From Heracleum sosnowskyi (taxonomy: Eukaryota > Streptophyta > Magnoliopsida > Apiales > Apiaceae): a stretch of 64,000 nt of DNA. The position numbers and the translations under genes were made by a program. Positions 58,434 through 64,000 of the stretch are shown here, in pieces (within the stretch, counting starts at the first letter, position 1; the number at the start of each line of letters is the position of its first letter). The notes beneath the pieces were generated by a model. It was not told where the DNA came from. It did not search any database and was given only the letters and a program-made list of their open reading frames with translations. The stretch lies in assembly GCA_030848705.1 (NCBI GenBank), contig CM061235.1, positions 132,067,228-132,131,227 on the forward strand, given 5' to 3'.

Positions 58434-59534
58434 GTACTCTGTTTTTAATCTGCCTGCACCGAGCAATTATTATCATATTTGAACATATACAATTCCTAAG
58501 CCTGCTTCAAGAATATCAGGCAATCTGTTGATGTTTCTCATTGCGCTAAATTGTTTCTTGTGCTACGCTCTCCACTTGTATGCCTAAAAGATTTTAAAAT
58601 TGAAGTTATACTGATAAATATATTCGACAAAGATATGAAGAAACTCTGAACATTCATTGCAGTAGAAGTATGCTTCTAGATTCTCGAAATATTTAACCTG
58701 ATGAACTTAGTCTAGTGTCAAATATTACTAATCAAGTTCTTTTTGTGTGTGTGTCCGCAGCACTTCAATGGTATCATAGTGAAACCATTGCAGAGTTACA
58801 CAGCTGACCCTACAATCATGATCTGAACAGGAAGCTATCCAGTAAACAAATTAACAAACCCAATGTTATTTTTTTGATTGAAAGACGCCGTACAAGTACA
58901 GAATTTGTAGTTTAAATAAATAATGGTAGAAAAGATTACAAGAGTTAGCTACAAGGCAAAATCTGTCACGCTATCAGCCTGCTCCGTTACAAAGAGAGGA
59001 GGCTTTGTTGTTTGCATGAAAAGGTATTAAGGTACTAACAGCACCAGCTACACAGCTTGCGAAAAATGTCACACTAAATTGCTGCACTCCTGAACAATCC
59101 TCTTTTCTTTTGTTCAGAATGCATGATGAAATCAATCTACTACAGAATTCAGACCTTGTTATCTCGTTCCCAAATCCACGTCATGAACTTGCAGAATATT
59201 TGGGAATATGCAACAGTCCAAGACCAATGTCCGGGCCCAGCCCAAACCCCTAAACTGATAACGTACGCAAGGCATGGAACTAAGGGCAGAAAAGGAAAGG
59301 TAGACGAAAGAAAAGATGAGATAAGACAGCTGTAAGAGAAGAGGGTTTCTTTATGTCAAATCTAAAATAGCTTTTTTGTTATTCTGTTGAACTTGGGAGA
59401 CTCCAGGCGTCTCGAAAGACCTGGGTTATCATTTAACTTATCTGCTATTAAAGCTTGTTTTTCGTTGTTTTCAACTCCTGTAGTTTCAATTGAGCACTAG
59501 TAATTACCAGTACTCTAAGCAGTTCATTCCAAAT
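58434..59534. other. Region containing the 5' LTR of the rightward Ty3/gypsy element
   Basis: The LTR must end just before the primer site at 59536 (GCAGTTCA is a candidate CA end at 59526), but I could not fix its left edge or a target duplication. No gene is recognised; a short open frame (59123-59335) has no family match. Confidence 0.4.
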
Positions 59535-59535
59535 T

Positions 59536-59549
59536 GATATCAGAGCCCT
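59536..59549 (+). promoter_or_regulatory. Primer binding site of the rightward Ty3/gypsy element
   Basis: TTGATATCAGAGCCC follows the presumed LTR end and differs by one base from TTGGTATCAGAGC, the usual initiator-Met tRNA primer site. Confidence 0.65.
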
Positions 59550-59612
59550 AAGATCATGGCTCCTCAACCGGAAACGCGACAAGCCTAGAGAATCGATCTA
59601 TAAGAGGAAGCG

Positions 59613-62600
59613 GTGGCGAGTCTTCGAAAAACGATGATGGGGGAAATATCGGAAGCAGTGAACCACGCCACAAGTGAATTACAACAAACCCTTATATCTC
59701 AAATCTCATCTAGTTTGGATCAAGTCACTCAAAAATTACAAGTTCGCATCGACCGGGTAAGGGAGAACAATGAAACCCTAATCGAAGAGGTGCGACGTCG
59801 ACAAGAGGAATTTCATTCGGAGATGAGGTCTACTGTATCGTCACTTCGGCATTCTCAATCATCCATTCAAGGCGAGTTGGGAGGTTTTGGATCTAACAAT
59901 GGTGGAAATGAGTTGGGTGGCCGTGGTAGTAGTGTTGGGGGCTCAGGGTTTCAAGGGAATCATCGAAATAAGGAAAAGGAGAAAGACGAGGGGGACCCGA
60001 GCGGCGGTAGTTCCAACCATCATGGAGGTAACTGACGGTATAAGAAATTAGATTTGCCTGTTTTTGATGGTATAAACCCTGATGGGTGGATCTTAAGAGC
60101 AGAGAGGTATTTTTTGTTTTACCGATTGAATGACGAAGAGAAGATGGAGGCATCAGTGGTGGGATTTGATGGGGAAGCTCTGTTGTGGTTTCAATGGGAG
60201 AATCGAAGAAGACCCATTCAGCGATGGGAAGACCTAAAAAAATTGATTCTACAACGGTTTCGACTAGTCCATTCGGGCACACTAAGTGAACAATGGCTGG
60301 CTGTTAAACAAACAGGAACAGTGCAGGAGTTTCGACAGAAATTCATTAAACTTGCAGCACCGTTACAGCAAATTCCTGAAAACATTAGGATGGGTCACTT
60401 TGTGAACGGGTTGAAAGAGGATATTCGTGCAGAAGTCAGAATGCTGGGCATTTACACATTAGAACAGGCTATGGACTTAGCTATGAAGGTGGAAGAAAAG
60501 AACAGACTACGGGGCAATAGGACTACTACGGGTAAGGCTCAATCCTTAGCTCTTAATTTTAAACCTTATTCCCTTGGTTACATGACAGGTAGCCCGAGCC
60601 TATTCTCTAATTCGGGGCACAAGTCAGTTTCATGGGGATCCAAATCAGATTCGGGTTCTACATCACTTAGTGGATGGTCGAGGTCGACCATGAACAACCC
60701 TAGTTCACAAGTAAGTCCTAAATCAGCTTCATCCATTATCCCTACAGCCAAACCAATAGGTGAAATTAAACGTTTATCGGAGAAGGAGTTACAATTTAAA
60801 AGAGAGAGAGGTTTGTGTTTTCGTTGTGATGAAAAATGGCAAGCTGGGCACCGTTGCAAGCACAGAGAACTGAGTGTGCTGCTCACTATTGATGATGAGG
60901 AGGAAAAGTTACCGTGTGAAGAAGAGGTACTCGACGAAGAACAAACTCTGATGACAGAAGTGTCCCTTAATTCAGTTGTGGGATTGACGTCACCAAAGAA
61001 AATGAAATTAACAGGAATGATTCATGGGGTTAATGTGATTGTCATGGTGGACCCAGGAGCGACCCACAATTTCATCAACACAAAGACGGTTGAGAAGTTG
61101 TGAGTGCCAGTGATAGAGGCCAAGGAGTTTGGGGTGATGTTAGGCAATGGGGAAACCATTAGAGGTTCAGGGGAATGTAAAGGCCTACTCCTGCAACTGG
61201 ATGGGGTGGACATTGTAGAGGATTTTTTGTCGTTTGGACTTGGGAATGCAGACATAATTCTTGGTATTCAATGGCTCAAAAAACTTGCGGCAGTGACCAC
61301 GAATTGGAAGGCTCAGACCATGAAATTTCAAGTGGGATCAAGGACGGTGGTATTAAAGGGGGATCTCTCATTAGAAAGAGCTCAGATATCCATCAAAGCA
61401 ATGCTGAAAACATGTCGAAAAGAGGGTGGGGGCATACTGTAGGAATTGAATCAGTTGGATACTCCGACAGGAGAGCACCAAAAGGCAGCACCACAGTCAA
61501 TTCCAGAATTCTTACAGCCGATATTGAATCGATTTGGGCAAGTGTTTCAGGAACCACAAGGTTTACCTCCAAGCCGAACACATGATCATGCCATTACCCT
61601 AAAAGAGGGCAGTAATCCCGTAAGTGTGAGACCTTATCGATATCCATAATTCCAAAAAAATAAAATCGAAAAACTGGTGAAAGAGATGCTCTCAACAGGG
61701 GTAATACAACCTTTCAAGCAGCCCGTTCTCGAGCCCGGTACTACTTGTCAAGAAGAAGGACGGAGCGTGGAGGTTTTGTGTGGATTACCGGGCACTTAAT
61801 AAAGAAATGGTGCCCGATAAATATCCAATACCAGTGATTGATGAATTGTTAGATGAATTGCACGGGGCAAAAAATTTCAGCAAATTTGACTTAAAGGCCG
61901 GGTATCATCAGATCCGTGTCAAGCCCGAAGATGTGTATAAGACGGCGTTTCGGACACACGAGGGCCATTACGAGTTTCTGGTTATGCCCTTTGGTCTCAC
62001 GAATGGACCCTCGACATTCCAGTCCTTAATGAATGAAGTGTTTAGACCTCACCTTCGGAAGTTCGTGTTAGTGTTCTTCGACGACATCTTAGTGTATATA
62101 GTACTACCGAGGAGGAGCACCTTAGGCATGTGGAAATAGTGCTCCAGACACTGCACCAACACTGCCTCGTAGCCAACTATAAGAAATGTGAATTTGAGCG
62201 AGAAAAGATAACTTACCTCGGGCATGTGATATCCAACCAAGGGGTGGCGCTGATGAAACGAAAATGCAGGCTATGACAGATTGGGCCACTCCAACGAATA
62301 TTAAAGAACTTCGAGGTTTCTTGGGATTAACGGGCTACTATCGCAAATTCATATCCCAATATGCTCATATAGCCCAACCCTTAACAGATCAGCTCAAAAA
62401 AGACCACTTTGGATGGTCCCCCGCTGCCACCAAGGCATTCAATCAGCTGAAAACAGCCATGACAACGGCTCCCGTTCTTGCCATGCCAGATTTCACAACA
62501 CCATTTGTTATAGAAACGGACGCATCCGGGTACGGTGTGGGTGCAGTTTTGATGCAAAAAGGGCGACCAGTGGCATTTTTTAGTAAACTATTGGGTGTCA

Positions 62601-64000
62601 AGGCTCAACTTAAATCAGTGTACGAAAAGGAACTGATAGCCATTTGTCTTGCTGTCCAGAAGTGGAAACACTATGTCATGGGCCGACATTTTATCGTCCA
62701 TATGGATCAGCAAAGTCTCAGGTTCATTATGCAACAGCGGGAAGTATGAGCTTCGTATCAGAAATGGGTTGGAAAACTCATGGCCTTTGATTTTGATATA
62801 TTGTACAAACCTGGAACATCAAATAAATTCGTTGATGCTCTATCACGAAAAACAGCAGGAGAGATGGCACTAACCCTGCTAGTTACGAGCAGCGTGGTAG
62901 ATTGGACAACGGTCATTAAGGAGACAGACCGAGACCCTCTCTTGCAAAAATTAAAGAAGGACATGGTAACTGGCAACGGGGGTCAGACATGTTTTACAGT
63001 GGTCCAAGGGTGTTTGTTGTACAAGGGGCGAATGGTGATATCAAAGACTTTATCTGTCATTCCTCAGTTACTCCGTGAATACCATGACTCACCCGTCGGG
63101 GGACATTCCGGGGTCCTTAAAACTTATTTAAGAATTGCTGCAGATTGGTTTTGGACGGGGATGCGCAGGGATGTTACCACGTACGTTCAGAAATGTGTCA
63201 TCTGTCAGCAGAACAAAGCGTCAAATCAACAGCCCGCTGGTCTCCTCCAACCACTGTCGATTCCCTCGCAAGTTTGGGATCATATCACTTTAGATTTCAT
63301 TGAGGGCTTGCCCACGTCAAAGGGGTATGACACCATTCTTGTGGTTGTTGATAGACTTTCAAAGTATGCCCACTTTATCCGTTTGAAGCATCCATTCTCA
63401 GCCTATACCGTTGCAGCAGAATTTATAAAAGAGATAATGTGCTTGCATGGTTTTCCCGTGTCTATCATTTCTGGTCGGGATCGGGTGTTCATGAGCCTTT
63501 TCTGGCGAGAATTATTTCGTTTACAAGGCACTACACTGCGACGGAGCTCGGCTTACCATCCACAAACAGATGGTCAATCCGAGGTCGTCAACAAATGCCT
63601 CGAAACATATCTTCGTTGTTTTGCTTTTGTCTATTAAAATGGCTCCATTTACAGCATTATATGGGCGAGAACCACCTCATTTGTTGAGAATTGGAACAGG
63701 GCAGACCCCAATGGATACGCTGGAAGAAACACTGCAACTTAGGGACTTTATATTAGATGAACTGAAGTTTAATTTACTTCGGGCACAACAAATAATGAAA
63801 CATTCAGCAGATAAACACAGACGGGAGGAGCAGTTCCAAGTTGGGGAGCAAGTCTTCCTCAAACTACAGCCCTATCGGCAAAGGTCTGTGGCGAGACGAC
63901 CGTTTGAAAAACTGGCAGCTCGATTCTTTGGTCCATTTTTGATTACTGCTAAGATTGGAGAGGTTGCTTATAAATTAGAACTTCCGGCTTCAAGCAAAAT
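59613..64000 (+). pseudogene. Ty3/gypsy gag-pol polyprotein, decayed, runs off the window
   Basis: Domains in order: coiled-coil N-terminus and Gly-rich linker (59613-60035), gag (LDLPVFDGINPDGWILRAER, GEALLWFQWE, 60050-60530), knuckle CFRCDEKWQAGHRCK (60828), protease (MVDPGATHNFIN, 61043), reverse transcriptase ([28 protein letters not shown], 61740-62100), RNase H ([20 protein letters not shown], 62510) and integrase (GGHSGVLKTYLR, CVICQQNKASNQQPAG, then DFIEGLPTSKGYDTILVVVD, 63080-63620), with a C-terminal part to 64000. Breaks: TGA near 60034, TGA at 61101-61103, TAG at 61440-61442, TAA near 61648, a frame change near 61720-61740, another near 62097, one near 62250, TAG near 62748 and a deletion near 63625. 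The protease triad reads DPG. It cannot make an active polyprotein. Confidence 0.93.

Overview
The window is nuclear DNA of a flowering plant. The evidence is GT-AG introns, AT-rich intergenic DNA, plant-type transposons of nearly every class, and two ordinary plant genes: a plastid-type dicarboxylate transporter and an HD-Zip class I homeodomain gene. The gene types suggest a eudicot; I cannot name the species. Most of the sequence is transposon-derived, and insertions nested inside other insertions are common.

Layout. 1-9.1 kb is a three-level nest: a MULE (transposase remnant at 4692-7896, convergent zf-GRF gene at 8320-8777, probable right end near 9091) was hit at its start codon by a CACTA element (3' end at 4690). 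That element was in turn hit by a Tat-like Ty3/gypsy element (LTR 2725-3231, gag-pol running off the left edge). 9.1-14.4 kb is AT-rich with about five diverged copies of one repeat. 14.4-16.3 kb holds a 5'-truncated LINE next to the last exons of a broken MATE transporter. 17.06-19.74 kb is a Helitron carrying a minisatellite and an apparently intact four-exon RPA-like (DUF223) gene. 20.1-25.3 kb is a shattered Ty1/copia element split by LTR-like sequences, one of which holds a tandem pair of small Helitrons. 25.4-30.4 kb is AT-rich with two weak gene fragments. A solo LTR lies at 30.46-31.41 kb, and a complete non-coding LTR element (LARD type) at 31.83-38.05 kb with perfect 5-bp target duplications. 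A decayed F-box/LRR-like gene at about 40.3-42.4 kb is split by a solo LTR. 42.6-46.6 kb holds MITEs and a second Helitron of the 17-kb family, on the other strand.

The two host genes are the four-exon DiT1-like transporter (47321-50416, 513 aa) and the three-exon HD-Zip I gene (55929-57694, 329 aa). Between and after them lie a hAT element, a Stowaway MITE and a hAT MITE carrying two tandem tRNA-like units. From about 59.5 kb a decayed Ty3/gypsy element runs rightward out of the window.

There is no operon-like cooperation here. The working units are the transporter (carbon/nitrogen exchange across the plastid envelope by family), the transcription factor, and the transposon-borne zf-GRF and RPA-like genes. 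The points I would check first are the MULE with a convergent zf-GRF gene, the Helitron with an open RPA-like gene, the Trp-to-Cys change at homeodomain position 56 of the HD-Zip protein, the absent transit-type leader on the DiT1-like protein, and the paired tRNA-like units in a hAT MITE. Exon boundaries were read by eye from GT-AG sites and frame continuity; no alignment or transcript data were available.
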